Origin: Liopterus haemorrhoidalis
Lineage: Eukaryota > Arthropoda > Insecta > Coleoptera > Dytiscidae
Assembly: GCA_963971575.1 (NCBI GenBank)
Contig: OZ020616.1
Span: 14,539,575-14,603,574 of the forward strand
Reading direction: 5' to 3'
Length of the DNA: 64,000 bases
Shown: positions 1-10,076 of the stretch, piece after piece
How positions within the stretch are numbered: position 1 is the stretch's first letter
How the letters are laid out: each line of letters opens with the position of its first letter
The notes under the pieces: model-generated
Told to the model about the DNA's origin: nothing
The model's input: only the letters and a program-made list of their open reading frames with translations
Databases searched by the model: none
Program-made: the position numbers and the translations under genes

Positions 1-330
1 TCAGTTGTTGGCTTTCAGGTTTTAGAGGTCTTTGTATACATTATCCATCCTTGTTGTTTGACAAGCTGATCATGTCCTCTAGCCCGCGTATTCTGGTAAT
101 CCCGATACCATGATGATCCGCATACAGTCTTCTTATCTCTTAATTTCTCCTGATTCTCCATACTCCATCTTCTTGTACCAGCTCATATATACGGCCCAAT
201 AGTTTCTTTTCGTAGATTCTAAGCTAATCTTTTTGCTCCTGTCGGTGTTTCCAGCACTCACTGCCATACGTGAGTGTTGGCTGAATCATAGATTTGTACA
301 ACCTTATCTTTGTGTTCTTTGATAGAATGT
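1..330 (-). pseudogene. Non-LTR retrotransposon reverse transcriptase, C-terminal fragment
   Basis: Reading the minus strand from about 330 downwards gives KIRLYKSMIQPTLTYGSE followed by CWKHRQE. This is the connection region just after the catalytic part of insect LINE reverse transcriptases (the usual form is LYK..I.P.LTYG.E.W). After a stop the same frame continues LRIYEKKLLGRIYELVQEDG, VWRIRRN, then RIRGLEDM, the typical tail of RTE/jockey-like open reading frames. Several stops break it, so it is a dead copy. The element continues left of the window. Clade assignment is tentative. Confidence 0.7.
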
Positions 331-1126
331 GAGATTTGATTACAGCAAAGAGGGATTAATACGGTTTTTTTGCTGTGAAAATCCTGGGATTCCAACATTT
401 TTTACGCAAGAGCATAAGCACGAGTTCAGGTCGTTTGGCGAACGAAATTTAATATTTTCAAGGAAATTTATAGCATTTATCCGTAATGGTGGGCACATGC
501 AAATGTGTTGGCGGACATACGGTTCAGAACCACGGGTCTAACTTATTGTTTATCCATCACGTTTATTATTAAACCAACCTAAACTAATTTTAAAGTAAAA
601 TATAGGTTTTTGTGTACTTAACTATAAAATAATTAACTTAGCTTTTGATACTGTGTGAAAATGAATATATTTTACAATATTCCCATTAAAATACCAAACC
701 AGATATTCAATGTTTCTCATCCAGCTTGTGATTCAATTTTCAAGAAGTCTACGTCGCGCGATGTTGCCACGTTGAACTGGCGGGCCGTTGTTACTTTGCT
801 GAGAGAATTGTGTGCAGTCGTTACACCGTTACGCAGCCACGTCACTGTTGCTTGATTCCGGCCGGCTCTTTGAGGATTACACACATGCGCAACGCTGGTA
901 CTTTCTGTTTTGTTTAGATACGGTACATATTACATATATCACATATATGTGATATATCAAGATACTCGAGCATTTTTCTACTTACTCGAGTCCTAACATG
1001 TTTTTAACTGAGAAATGTTGATGGAATTTTGTTTATGAATATAATATTTAATTATAGCACAGTATTTAAATGTCCATTTAAATACATTGACAATTATACA
1101 ATAAGTCCGCGTAATCTCTTTTAGAG
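331..1126. other. Intergenic, no gene recognised
   Basis: Short open frames here (329-541, 655-855) show no recognisable domain. A 22-bp perfect palindrome of alternating AT with a GTG/CAC core lies at 935-956. Nothing else can be supported. Confidence 0.4.
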
Positions 1127-1916
1127 TACAGTCGAATTTTTTTATAAAGACAATGACGTCACCTATTAATCAAAGACTTACGCATGTACATAATATTCAC
1201 GCAAATGTTCCGATGTTGTATACCCATCTAAGTAAGCCGTGCGTCCCGTTACCTTCCCTACCTTGAAATTTGTCCAAATATTATGTTTACAGCACGTTAT
1301 TATGTATAATAATGGTGACCATATTTTTAAGTAAAAATCTAAAATATACATAAAAGTAGAAAAAAGTTTTTTTATTAATAGCTACAGTTTATTACTGTTT
1401 TATAAACAAGTGCTCAAGAATAAAATAAGATAAATGCTGTCAAAATGTTCAGAATAATGATGAACTACAAATGTTTTTCAGCAAACGCTCTAACATAAAG
1501 GATTGTCCTATATAATAAAGGACGTATGGTTACCTCAATCATACATAACCTCAAAAATTATAAAACGCTGTGTAGAAATGTTAAATATATTATCGATTAT
1601 CTAAAGCTGAGTCGAGATTAGCGAGCCGATTATGTGGTGTACCGCGTAACGTAATGCTCGCTTGAAAACTACGTGTCGCGAAGGTATTGCAAACTTCCTG
1701 TGAACAGTCCGGGAGTGGATCATGCTACGAACATAACCAAAATATTTAAATATCAATTAGAGGGTATTATTCTAAATTCACAGTGTAACTCATTTTATGA
1801 AAAAAAAAAAAAATCCAGTATTACTGGGTTAAGATATGTTAACTTAAGATAAACTTGAAATTGTACTTTTATTAAATTCTTGTTAAAACTTAACATCTAT
1901 AATACATATATATATA

Positions 1917-2480
1917 CACACACCGGCAAATTTAAAGGAACAGACATAAAATCTAATTATTTTCCGTGTAGTGTACATATTGTTGATATCTTTCAGATAA
2001 TCTTCTAATACGATGTTTTTTGGAATAATGTTCAATCGGGTTGAGGTCAGGGGAGCACGCTGGCCAACCCATTGTTGTTATACCCACTTGATTTAAAAAG
2101 TCTGTTACACAGTGGGCGACGTGTGGTCGCGCATTATCCTACATTAAGATGAAAATTTCTCCGATATATGGGGCAAAAGGTGTAACATGGTCTTGAAGAA
2201 TATCTCTGATGTACTTATCTGCAGTTAACGCTCCGCCATCAATCACCACTAACTCTGTGCGAGCTCCCAAACATATTCCACCCAACACCATAATTGAACC
2301 GCCAGCAAAAGATACAGTAGTAGCAAAATTAAATGGTGCATTTTGTTCTCCTTGACGTCGATACAATCTTCGTTCATTGTTTAGTAGAGCATTCAAAGCT
2401 ATCTAGATAGAGGCTACAAAATAATAAAATTTAAAAAAAACATAATTTTCAATCTGTTCCTTTAAATTTTCCGGTGTGTG
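1917..2480 (-). mobile_element. Tc1-like element, internally deleted, TA target site
   Basis: Inverted ends start CACACACCGGCAAATTTAAA on the left, with the mirrored copy CCGGTGTGTG at 2471-2480, and TA flanks both. The body encodes the C-terminal half of a Tc1 transposase on the minus strand. At about 560 bp it is roughly a third of an autonomous Tc1 element, so the N-terminal DNA-binding part has been lost. Confidence 0.85.
1975..2396 (-). pseudogene. Tc1-type transposase, C-terminal half, with an in-frame TAG
   Basis: The minus strand reads GGSIMVLGGI, then TELVVIDGGALTADKYI, DHVTPFAPYIG, then a TAG at about 2139, and continues DNARPHVAH ... SPDLNPIEH. The order (GGSIMVWGGI, DNARPH with the second catalytic Asp, PDLNPIEH with the catalytic Glu) is diagnostic of Tc1 DD34E transposases. 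The stop sits where the family usually has Gln (VLMQDNARPH), consistent with CAG to TAG. The first catalytic Asp region and the helix-turn-helix are missing. It lies inside the inverted ends of the 1917-2480 element. Confidence 0.88.
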
Positions 2481-2862
2481 TATGTAACACACAAAAAATC
2501 TTTAAGAAGCTAAACGGCTGGCGAATCGGCTTGCGGAAATACCTTGAACGCGGCCAACTAAATTCTTCGAACACCTTCGTGATCGCGCTGAGCTTGTGCG
2601 TGTGGTACCGTCCAAACTTGACAAAAATGTTACACTGCGCGTTACATGCAGTACATTACAGGATCTGTTCGCTAATCTGGACGCAGCTTAAAAAGGAAAT
2701 AGATATTTTTAAGTGCTGTACTCTATACCTTCGGCAAGAAAAGAACGATAATATCTCTTCTCTACCGTATTAGACGTATTTGTATTAAGTATTTATATGT
2801 TATGTAAACGCAATAGGCAATTACTTGTGACGTCATGGTCTTTATACAAAAATCAGACTGTA

Positions 2863-3448
2863 GCTTAGTGGTGCACATAATTACACAATATAAAAAAGTC
2901 ATATCTTAAAAATAGTAAAAAATAGAGACTTGTGATATCAAATTTTAGGTATTTGTAGCTATAACCAGGAAATCCTTATATGTACTGTTATCCTAGTCTG
3001 TCTGTACGCTAGAAACTGACCAAACGGCTGAAATAATATTGCCATTGCTCCCACCCCTATTTTATTAAAACATTAACAGTCAATATTTTATGTCACAGAG
3101 GAAATTAATATAATAACGCAGGCTTGCGAAGGTTTTGTTGTTTTAGTAAATTTAATAAAATACTGACAAAATAGATGTGCTGATTTTAAAAATGGGCATT
3201 GTTTTAGTCTAAACTCCATTCACAATAAATATGAGATGATGTCACACTTGGTTATTTTAAGTACCAATGTCATAATACGATTTAACCAACATCAGACTAT
3301 TAATCAGTTGGTACATTTTTTACTGAATGTTGGTAATGTTTTTACACGTTCTCACGTTTAGATTGTACTCTTCAGTCATTTTTAAGTCAGGTTTGACATT
3401 TAGGTGAGGTTAACTTTATTTTACATTAAATAAAATATTGTAATAAAA
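2863..3448. other. Intergenic, no gene recognised
   Basis: AT-rich DNA without a supportable open frame or matching inverted ends. Confidence 0.3.
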
Positions 3449-3703
3449 ATGCCGAAAGCTCTTAGTAGCCACTCTCAAAGGATGGTTTTGTCTCTTATTA
3501 ATTATTTTGAAATAGAGCGAGATAATGCTGGACCTATAATGGATTTGAAATGTGTGGAGCTGTAAGTAAATTTTCAATTTTGTTTGTAGCTATGAATGAG
3601 AATCTATGAATAGTAGGTCTTTTCACTTAAATATTTTTCTGCAAATAATTGTTAATTAACTTTTTAGAGAGTTGTTGCTGCATTAGATGTCAGCATAACC
3701 TAA
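3449..3703 (+). pseudogene. N-terminal helix-turn-helix fragment of a transposase-like protein, two exons
   Basis: An ATG at 3449 opens 37 codons (MPKALSSHSQRMVLSLINYF, then EIERDNAGPIMDLKCVE). They run into a consensus donor (GTAAGT at 3562). An acceptor at 3668-3669 restores the frame and reads LVVAALDVSIT then TAA. The layout (basic start, YFE-E-N-GP, then VVAALDVS) matches the N-terminal HTH segment that recurs in arthropod Tc1/mariner-like transposases. A related fragment lies at 49821-50090. The splice model is inferred. Nothing downstream encodes a catalytic domain, so this is probably a transposon remnant rather than a host gene. Confidence 0.4.
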
Positions 3704-4138
3704 CGTAATCTAACCTCACTTTTTTGACAATTAGACAAGTGGCAACATTGGAAGTTTTGCAACTGTGACATCATCTTATTGTTATGGTAAATGGACTCTA
3801 TCCTGTATACTTCCTAATACAATTCAATATTTTATAGATACTATGAAATTTTGTATTGGTTGTTCTATAATAGCACTATCGCATTACGCTTATTCTCTAT
3901 TCGCGGAGAACATGTTCGATGTAAACATACAACTACGTCGGTCCTGCTGCTAGAGAAATTATGTATTAAGGGATGGCGGTGAAGAGGTGGGGGGGGGAGG
4001 ATATAGGGGTTATTGTTTGGAAGGAGAGTCCTCTTCCGGTGTAAATGTACGATTTATATTGATATATTCCTGCAATAAGATATGTACTTTTTTTTAGATC
4101 TGCTCCTATTTTTCAACGGTTCAATCTGGGAACCCTAG
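3704..4138. other. Intergenic, no gene recognised
   Basis: A short G tract lies at about 3990. No coding potential is supported. Confidence 0.3.
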
Positions 4139-4142
4139 TTAA

Positions 4143-4903
4143 GGCTGCGTATAACCCCTAGAGGTTAGCTATTTCTTATACAAAATTAACAAACTAAAAT
4201 AAAATTAGTATCAATCTATACATCAAATTTTACACCGAATTTTTATCTATCTAATAGGATATTTTTAATTGTAGAAATATTTATTGTAAAAATATTATCT
4301 CTCAATAACTTAACAATTGACATCAGCAACATTGTTCTGTAATTTTTTAAATCTATTTATGGGTTTCAAATATCTTTTATATTTATATAGTTTTGTGTAG
4401 AAATGTTCAAATAATACGTCAACATTTTTTTCGACTTGATTACTTATAGTTTAGAACCCTAGTAAAAAATATTACTACTTGATGATAATGGAATGCCACT
4501 TGGTACAAGTATTCTTCACAAAAATTAAATCATTTTTACCTATTACAACAATTTTGAGAACCGCGGCAGAATCAATATGGCGGCAAATATAGACTACCAA
4601 GTACAATAACTATAAGTAGTTTTCACAATAGAACAAAATAGCTAAAATCCTTTTTGTAGAACGAAGCTTTAGCTACAATTTGCCGCATCGTACACAAATA
4701 TGCGTCGATTGGTTTACAAGATGGCGCCTATAATGCAATTTGCTTAATTACAATTACATAACAGTTTTTTCTAAAATTTAAAATATCCTATTAGATAGAG
4801 AAAAATTCGCTGCAAATTTTGATATATAGATTGTTATTAATTTTATTTCCGATTATTAGTTTTGTATAAGAAACTATAGGGAATTATAGGGTTGTGCGCC
4901 GCC
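4143..4903. mobile_element. TTAA-flanked MITE with about 125-bp inverted repeats
   Basis: TTAA occurs at both borders (4139-4142 and 4904-4907). Inside it, GGCTGCG on the left mirrors CGCCGCC on the right. A long inverted repeat follows; for example CTATCTAATAGGATATTTT at 4247-4265 mirrors 4785-4803. TTAA targets point to piggyBac mobilisation. The right half (about 4598-4745) also contains a segment that recurs inverted inside a hAT element at 51125-51271. Noncoding. Confidence 0.8.
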
Positions 4904-5099
4904 TTAAGTAGTGAGTTTTGTTCGAGTAATGGTACATTTTTTTTTTTTTTAATACTGTTCGGGAATCTAATTGTATGAGTAGACGTGCGTTCGAGAAACG
5001 GGGTCCATTGTAATCTAAATTGCATTTTTTTGCATATTTGAAAACTTTTCCATTCAGGTCCGTTGTATTTTTAGACATTACATAGGCTACAGTATAGTG

Positions 5100-5255
5100 C
5101 AGCGGTTTTCAATCTTTCTCATTCGCGGGTCGTTAAATTAGCAGTCCGGGAAAGTAAAGAGCATAATAACAAATTTTGCATTTTACATGAAAGTTTTAAT
5201 TCCCTTATTTTTCGCGGACCGTCAAATCTATGTGACAGACCGGTAATTGAAAAAG
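5100..5255. mobile_element. Degenerate hAT-like end
   Basis: CAGCGGTTTTCAATCTTTCT followed by GCGGGTCG resembles the common hAT terminus (CAG-GGTT-TCAA). A weak inverse copy, AATTGAAAAAGCT, ends near 5255. No 8-bp duplication can be found, so this is a weak call. Confidence 0.3.
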
Positions 5256-5265
5256 CTAATAATTG

Positions 5266-5327
5266 GCGTGACTCACTTTATTGCGGTGGTCTCAAACCGA
5301 AACCGCAATATTTTCGAGGTATGCCTG
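5266..5327. mobile_element. Tigger/pogo-type terminal sequence (solo end)
   Basis: On the minus strand the sequence starts CAGGCATACCTCG after a TA, continues ATATTGCGGTTTCGGTTTGA, then GACCACCGCAATAAAGTGAG and TCAC. This is very close to the terminal inverted repeat of Tigger elements known from mammals. Only one end is visible and no matching partner is found to the left, so it is a truncated or rearranged copy. Confidence 0.6.
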
Positions 5328-5425
5328 TATTTTTTTAACTGTCAGTAATAGACAGTTATTCTATAATATATAGGGAAAATACTAAAACACGGCAGAAAAA
5401 AACACACATCGCTCGAAAATATATA

Positions 5426-5604
5426 TGTTACGGCCAATGACCGAATGACCGGTCAATGACAGGCATAAGAAAATATAAGGAAACTCCTTTAAGTTTACTT
5501 CGAGCCATTCGGTTTCTGCTGGCCTAGATTTTTACTAAATAATCCTAACCTGTCACAGACCGGTGGTTGTTAACACTGCCCGCATTCGGTCATTAGCCGT
5601 AGCA
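5426..5604. mobile_element. TA-flanked MITE, about 180 bp
   Basis: TGTTACGGCCAATGACCGAA at the left mirrors the right end (CATTCGGTCATTAGCCGTAG at 5583-5602), with TA on both sides. Inner sub-terminal blocks (ACCGGT, TGTCA) are also inverted. Noncoding. Confidence 0.7.
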
Positions 5605-5634
5605 TATAGATTTATGGACACAACTATTTGTTAA

Positions 5635-6163
5635 CCTCTTCTTGCACGAATATTTTTTTCAAAATTAAAAAATATTAAAAAAATCTAAACACACTAGTTT
5701 TTATTAAAGAAAATATAAAAAATACAAAAAAATTAAATTTAACTTATTTTTGACCAATATTTGATGTATAAACCAAACGTACACATATATGTCCATAGAG
5801 CGAATATCAATACGAATATCTTCTATGCATGGAAATTTTCCATGCATTCTGGGCCCAAAGGCTCTTTGCACTTCTTACATGCATATCTTGTACGTTTTGA
5901 ACAATTTTTTTCATGGCACCGTGGTGGATTTTTATATACTTTTTTCTCTGGATAGTGTCCAATTCCTGCAGGCGCCACTTACTAGTGTTTCTCCTTTCCC
6001 CTATGCATTGAAACACCCCTGCAGCACCCTCAAGCATAAGATATATGAACTAATATGCAAAATGGCATCATATGTGGCCATCGAGCAATAAATATATTAG
6101 TTAATTTTTAATTAGATCTTGGTTTTTAAAATGTACACATATGTGCCAAAATGCAAGAAGAGG
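5635..6163 (-). mobile_element. piggyBac-like element, internally deleted, TTAA target
   Basis: TTAA flanks both ends (5631-5634 and 6164-6167). The ends are inverted copies: CCTCTTCTTGCA at 5635 and TGCAAGAAGAGG at 6152. The body keeps the Cys-rich C-terminal tail of a piggyBac transposase on the minus strand. Confidence 0.8.
5795..5960 (-). pseudogene. piggyBac transposase C-terminal Cys-rich domain remnant
   Basis: The minus-strand frame reads GHYPEKKVYKNPP, RCHEKNCSKRTRYACKKCKE, then PLGPECMENFPCIE. The C-x4-C ... C-x2-C ... C spacing, preceded by a basic patch (KRTRY), is the zinc-binding tail that targets piggyBac transposases to their ends. The catalytic domain is gone and stops flank the segment. 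Confidence 0.75.
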
Positions 6164-6238
6164 TTAAAGACCTCTTTGATTAGGAGCATTTTGAAAATTT
6201 GTATACAGATAATGCTTGTGTATGAAAAAGACTCGCAG

Positions 6239-6362
6239 CAGGTCATAGAAAATTAACGCTTCTCGGTTTCTTACAGCAACACATGTTATGTTGTGTTTAT
6301 GTTTGTTTACATAACCCCAACTATTCATAGAAACCGACATACGTTAATTTTCCATGGCCTCC
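6239..6362. repeat. Foldback MITE, about 124 bp
   Basis: AGGTCATAGAAAATTAACG at the left mirrors CGTTAATTTTCCATGGCCT at the right, followed inside by GGTTTCTTA against TAGAAACC. The short interior contains ACATGTTATGT. Noncoding hairpin. Confidence 0.65.
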
Positions 6363-6369
6363 TACTAGT

Positions 6370-7114
6370 TTTTTTTTTAATAAACATATTTTATCGTTGA
6401 CCGTAAAATACGAAATTAGCCTACAGTTTGGGTTTTGTACAATATTTTTGTCATAATTTTAAATAAATCAATAAAAACAGAATCGTTGTGACCAACATTT
6501 TAGGGATAGAATATAAAGAAATAAAATAAATGCTCAAAAAGTTCCATCAAGTTTTATTTGATTTCACTCAATGCTAGAATTTCGACAAACTGTCGAAAGT
6601 TAATTCGAATAAAATTGTTATTGGAACATTGCTTTATTTCTTTATCATATTTCACCGTAAAGTTTCGGATATTTTTATTCGATAAAATAAAGATACCATA
6701 ATAAACTGAAACTTATTTAGAAACGTTTGATGTGAAGTTTTGAAATCAACATTTTTCTGTTAAAAATATGAATGTATTTTTAAATAATACATTCAATTCA
6801 GTTTCAAAAATTTCATAAAGAAATAGAAATGTTAATATTTCTTAATAATATTTTCTTTACAGCTTCTTGGTCCAGATTTTAGAATAAGTTTTTTGTATTA
6901 TTAATGTTTTAAAATAGTCACACCTTGTAAGAGATTTTTATAATTTTTCTTAACTATTTAAAACCGGTTTTAACATAAAATTGGATTTTATGAACAGATT
7001 TATCGGTTAGCGTACTAGTGCACTACTTCTAATGGTTTCAACGCCTAATAGACTCATAATTTTCGTCCGTTCCAAAATGAAATTCGAAAGACTAAGAGCT
7101 AGTACACAAAAGTG
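6370..7114. other. Intergenic, no gene recognised
   Basis: AT-rich, no supportable coding frame or paired ends. Confidence 0.3.
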
Positions 7115-7118
7115 TTAA

Positions 7119-7480
7119 GCTACGTTCACAGCTCTAAAATTAATAGACTATATGGTATGAGTTGTTCACTGTTGATTGTCAGTAGCAAGTTTGTCATATG
7201 GCAACGCAATGACGCGTTCACAGCTCTAAATTTAATAGACTATGCGTTATCGACTGTTTCTAACTGTTTTCCAAACGCACTAACTGTTTTCCAAACATAT
7301 AGGTCGCACAAATTTCAACAAATTTCGGAAATCGTGAAACGAAAAATAATTGCTGTAGTTGCGGCTATAATTTTGTTATTAAAAGTCACAAATTTATTTA
7401 TTCCTTCGTAGTTGATTTGAAAAAACATAGATGTAACAACATTCGTTACGCATTAATTTTCATAGCTGTGAACGCTGTCA
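7119..7480. mobile_element. TTAA-flanked MITE, GTTCACAGCT family
   Basis: TTAA lies at 7115-7118 and 7481-7484. The left end, GCTACGTTCACAGCTCTAAA, mirrors the right end, which reads TGACAGCGTTCACAGCTATG on the minus strand. Related sequence occurs at 18264-18912 and, inverted, at 25145-25345. The motif CGTTCACAGCTCTAAA recurs inside the element at about 7216. The open frame spanning it has no recognisable domain. Confidence 0.75.
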
Positions 7481-7484
7481 TTAA

Positions 7485-8410
7485 ACGTAAAAAGTGTCTA
7501 CCCTTTTATATTTTAAGACAGAAAAAATGAGGGTATGTTGGCCGTTATTTAAAGAATTCTAAGAAACATATTTTAGAATTTGAGTGATTGAAAAGTAAAT
7601 AATGAGTTTGTTTACTCCTATCAAGTATTTATGAAGCTAGAAAAAAGAACAGCGATCAGAAATATTATGAAACAAACAAAAAAATATATCTTATTCCACA
7701 AGAAAGTTATTAATTATTAAATATTAAACAGTTTCAAACACTGCCCTTTAGTAACGTAGCTAGCCACAGGACTGTCTTTAATATAGGACTGTGATTAATA
7801 TAGGCGCAAATGACGTCAATGATGCCCATTATTTTTTCATTTTCGTTAACTAATGATCAAAATATATAAACAACAAATTTTTTGTTTGACAATATTAGCA
7901 AGAGGTAACATGAAGGCATGTATGTTCATGCACTGGAGAGTTATATAATGAACGTACGTCGAATACTAATAAGCAAAACATCCACTAGCGGCGGCTACGT
8001 CACAATGACGTAAATTTTAAAATGGAAAAGTGTTTATGATTATTTTTTGCCAAAATCATAACAAAATTAAATATGCCAATGTGTATAAAAACTAGTTAGT
8101 ATTCATAAAAAAAGTCTATTGTCCAAATTTAAAAAAAAAAAAAAATGTTTCCTAATTTTTATGATTTTTTTGGTAGATTTACGTAGTTGAATTTTAATGC
8201 AAACTATAACTTCTCTCGTTTAAATGGTATCTTCTGTCATGCAAAGAACCTAAATAGTCGTGAATTCATTTGTCGTGCTGTGTACATATTTTATCGTTCA
8301 AAATACATATTTTGTTGTGCCGTTATCACGCATTTATATCGTATTGGTCTATTCTGTAACATGCCGTCAGTCACTTTTACATTGTGAAGATCATTTTTAT
8401 GCATACTGTA
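7485..8410. other. Intergenic, no gene recognised
   Basis: AT-rich DNA; the short frame at 8187-8387 has no recognisable domain. Confidence 0.3.
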
Positions 8411-8418
8411 CTGTAGGA

Positions 8419-8737
8419 TAGAGGTCTGCACGGGCCTATTTTGGACCACCTTTACCCGGCCCGGCCCGTTATTTTTCCAGTACGGCCCGGCCCGAGCCCG
8501 AAAATATTAATACAATTATTGCATCTACCCGGCCCGAACCCGACAAAATTTTAAATTCGGTCCGAATAAACCTCGTTAAAAAAATATTATGATACAAAAA
8601 TTGCTTACAATTTGTAATAATTATAAAACTAGAAATTAAAAAAATATATTTTTTAACGAAGGTTTAAAAATATATTATTTAAAGGTATTATTGTTCTTAT
8701 CCGGCCCGAGCCCGAATATAATACATGTCAGTCTGTA
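8419..8737. mobile_element. hAT-type MITE with GGCCCG-rich ends
   Basis: The 8-bp CTGTAGGA flanks both sides (8411-8418 and 8738-8745). The left end, TAGAGGTCTGCACGGGCC, is partly mirrored by the right end (CAGTCTGTA). Sub-terminal blocks CCGGCCCGAGCCCG occur near both ends. The target duplication fits a hAT element; the terminal bases are eroded. Confidence 0.65.
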
Positions 8738-8788
8738 CTGTAGGAACTTTCGACATGATACTATAAAAATAACTGTCGAAATCATATA

Positions 8789-10074
8789 CAAGGTGTCTCA
8801 AAAGAAATTTTATATTTAGTGAATCGATTAAAAAAAAAGTAAGCCGTATATAGAAAAAATGTTTATTAATTATTAAAATAAACTTTTTGGGGATTTATTT
8901 CTTAAAAATAATATCGTCCAAATGTAGACCCTCGCGTTCTCGGCATTCATTTAATCGAACAGTAAAATTACTTATGACGTCTCGGCAGGTGGACTCAGGG
9001 ATGGCTGCCATTTCGTGACGGATATTTTCTTTCAAATGCGCCAATGAAGTCGGTTTATTGGCGTAAACTTTAGATTTAAGATAACCCCATAGGAAAAAGT
9101 CCATAGGGGTTAAATCTGGACTGCGTGGAGGCCAATTTATGTCACCTCTCCGGGAGATCAATTTGCCTGAGAAAATTTCACGAACACGTGGCAGAGACAT
9201 ATTGGACGTGTGTGAAGTTGCTCCGTCATGTTGGAACAATGTTCTTTGGTTATAGCCAGGAAAGTTTTGCAGTTCAGGTACCAAGAAGTTGTCTAACATC
9301 TCCACATAACGCTCTGAATTCACTGTAACTGCACGCCCCCTTTCGTCTTCAAAAAAGTAAGGGCCGATAATTCCTCGCGCCGACATCGCAGCCCATACGG
9401 TCACTTTAGGCGAATGTAGGGGTTTCTGATGTTTGCGTTTCGGATTCGTTGCACTCCAGTAGCGGCAGTTCTGCTTATTTACGTGACCATTAAGATGAAA
9501 ATGAGCTTCATCCGAAAAAAAAAATTTGGTTAACGTTGAAAATCGCTCAATCACCTGATTTACAAAATTAAGCCTCTGACTGGCATCTTGGGGCCTTAAT
9601 TCTTGCACCAATTGAATTTTGTAGGGGTGCAGCTTTAGGTCTTTGTGCATAATGCGATGTAATGATGATCTATGCACATTTAAAGCACTTGCGCGCTTCC
9701 GAATTGAAAGGTTCGGGTCGTCACGAACAGACTGATTAACATTCTCCACAGGTCGCCCGGATTTTGATTTATCCAGCGTTGTACCAGTCTCTTCAAACTT
9801 TTTAACCCAATGTCGAATGAGAGGAATGCTTGGCGCATCATTTAAGTGGCGAAAACCTCGAATATTGCAGAATTTTCTACGCGCTACAGTCGCCGAATCA
9901 CCGTTTTTGTAAAACTCTCGCACGCATAACGCGCGGTCTGCTCCCGAGAAACGCTCCATAGCGACTGAATTCCCAAGAGCCAGGCTACCGATTGACATAA
10001 CCCCCGCGCCCCTCGGATACGTTGCGTTCACGCAGTAAGCTAAATAAATATAAAATTTCTTTTGAGACACCTTG
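8789..10074 (-). mobile_element. Mariner-like element, apparently intact
   Basis: Identical 30-bp inverted ends start CAAGGTGTCTCAAAAGAAAT, with TA on both sides (8787-8788 and 10075-10076). One uninterrupted transposase gene fills the element. Identical ends plus an open frame suggest recent insertion and possible activity. It lies upstream of the visible TCERG1 exons. Confidence 0.92.
8895..9998 (-). CDS. Mariner-like (IS630/Tc1/mariner) transposase, uninterrupted
   Basis: Cut-and-paste transposase acting in the nucleus on the 30-bp ends of its own element. I take the first ATG (9998), giving 367 residues; a second Met (MERFSG, 9956) would give 353, closer to the family norm. The frame is open further upstream but without ATG. 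The N-terminal half holds two helix-turn-helix segments (around RALCVREFYKNGDSATVARR and LSIRKRASALNVHRSSLHRI) with a GRP linker (KSGRPVEN). The catalytic part shows FFSDEAHFHLNG (first Asp), QHDGATSH (second Asp) and PPRSPDLTPMDFFLWGYLK (third acidic residue, Asp). I count 36 residues between the second and third Asp. All three catalytic residues are present and no frame damage is visible. Confidence 0.93.
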   Translation of the reverse strand: MSIGSLALGNSVAMERFSGADRALCVREFYKNGDSATVARRKFCNIRGFRHLNDAPSIPLIRHWVKKFEETGTTLDKSKSGRPVENVNQSVRDDPNLSIRKRASALNVHRSSLHRIMHKDLKLHPYKIQLVQELRPQDASQRLNFVNQVIERFSTLTKFFFSDEAHFHLNGHVNKQNCRYWSATNPKRKHQKPLHSPKVTVWAAMSARGIIGPYFFEDERGRAVTVNSERYVEMLDNFLVPELQNFPGYNQRTLFQHDGATSHTSNMSLPRVREIFSGKLISRRGDINWPPRSPDLTPMDFFLWGYLKSKVYANKPTSLAHLKENIRHEMAAIPESTCRDVISNFTVRLNECREREGLHLDDIIFKK

Positions 10075-10076
10075 TA

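Larger units (their letters stand above)
1129..2860. mobile_element. TA-flanked DNA transposon with about 34-bp inverted ends, interrupted by a Tc1-like insertion
   Basis: The left end starts CAGTCGAATTTTTTTATAAA and runs through a TGACGTCAC block. The right end (2827-2860) is its inverted copy with a few mismatches, and TA flanks both sides (1127-1128 and 2861-2862). A related left end recurs at 37.8 kb. The interior carries no recognisable transposase of its own. The Tc1-like element at 1917-2480 is inserted inside it. Class II by structure; superfamily not certain, but TA flanks suggest Tc1/mariner. Confidence 0.6.

Noticed and set aside
2474..2773. 99-codon plus-strand frame next to the Tc1 element
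   Set aside because: Starts inside the Tc1 end and has no recognisable domain; it lies within transposon filler.
7112..7411. 99-codon frame spanning the 7.1 kb MITE
   Set aside because: Starts at the MITE border and follows its repeats; no homology seen.
9125..9328. Plus-strand open frame within the mariner element
   Set aside because: Antisense shadow of the intact transposase; no domain.
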